A DNA stretch of 5,885 nt from Burkholderiales bacterium. Lineage in GTDB: Bacteria > Pseudomonadota > Gammaproteobacteria > Burkholderiales > Burkholderiaceae_A. Position 1 is the stretch's first letter; each line of letters begins with the position of its first letter. Both the position numbers and the translations under genes were made by a program. Below are positions 5,806 through 5,885 of this stretch, piece by piece. The DNA lies in assembly GCA_030834045.1 (NCBI GenBank), contig JAURFZ010000090.1:1-5885 (forward strand), in the 5' to 3' direction. The notes under the pieces are model-generated. The model was not told the origin of the DNA. It did no database searches and was given only the letters and a program-made list of their open reading frames with translations.

Positions 5806-5885
5806 ATGATTATCCGAATGGCATGTGAGGCTGACTTCGAGAGGTGGCTGCCCCTCTGGAAGAGTTATCAGCAGTTCTACAAAGC
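5806..5885 (+). CDS. GNAT-family N-acetyltransferase, N-terminal part
   Basis: Only the first 26 codons are present before the window ends. MIIRMACEADFERWLPLWKS followed by YQQFYK is the characteristic beginning of a GNAT acetyltransferase (IR-x-ADF...W..LW..Y..FY), the first strand and helix of the fold. The acetyl-CoA-binding motif lies outside the window, so the substrate cannot be inferred. It starts 5 bases after the PaiB-like frame, suggesting an original two-gene operon whose first gene has been cut. The N-terminus does not look especially like Bacillus PaiA, so a polyamine acetyltransferase role should not be assumed. Confidence 0.75.
   Translation, partial: MIIRMACEADFERWLPLWKSYQQFYK

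Overview
This 5,885-base window has a balanced base composition (roughly half G+C by eye) and looks like an accessory region of a Gram-negative bacterium. The Tat-lipoprotein PhoD, the FG-GAP/RTX protein and the DUF4214 C-terminal modules resemble proteins common in freshwater Betaproteobacteria (Burkholderiales). That placement is an inference from protein style, not from a marker gene. No rRNA, tRNA or CRISPR array was seen.

Layout, left to right. (1) Positions 1-890, minus strand: a PhoD-type alkaline phosphatase with a twin-arginine lipoprotein signal. It is interrupted by an in-frame TAG, and family-like sequence continues past the stop but in shifting frames, so it reads as a pseudogene. 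(2) Positions 1025-3031, plus strand: a large secreted-type protein with an FG-GAP/VCBS beta-propeller, a short RTX calcium-binding block and a C-terminal DUF4214 domain. (3) Positions 3084-3806, minus strand: an unrecognised acidic protein of 240 residues. (4) Positions 3892-4998, plus strand: an unusual fusion of a cyclophilin peptidyl-prolyl isomerase to the same kind of DUF4214 tail, divergent from gene 3 across an 85-base gap. (5) Positions 4999-5268: non-coding. (6) Positions 5269-5463, minus strand: an orphan 3' fragment of a third DUF4214 gene. (7) Positions 5465-5553: a junction sequence resembling an insertion-sequence end. (8) Positions 5525-5800, plus strand: the C-terminal part of a PaiB-like FMN-binding regulator, followed by (9) the first 26 codons of a GNAT acetyltransferase that runs off the window.

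The theme is the C-terminal DUF4214 module. Three copies lie within 2.6 kb, on two unrelated N-terminal cargos (propeller/RTX and cyclophilin) and on one broken remnant. A 53-base stretch near the 3' end is almost identical at the nucleotide level in all three, although other parts of the domain differ at many synonymous positions. The simplest reading is a portable C-terminal export or surface-targeting module spread by recombination. By this reading the cyclophilin would be exported without an N-terminal leader. This is inference; no type I secretion genes are in the window. The right end is a mosaic of truncated genes and marks a rearrangement breakpoint.
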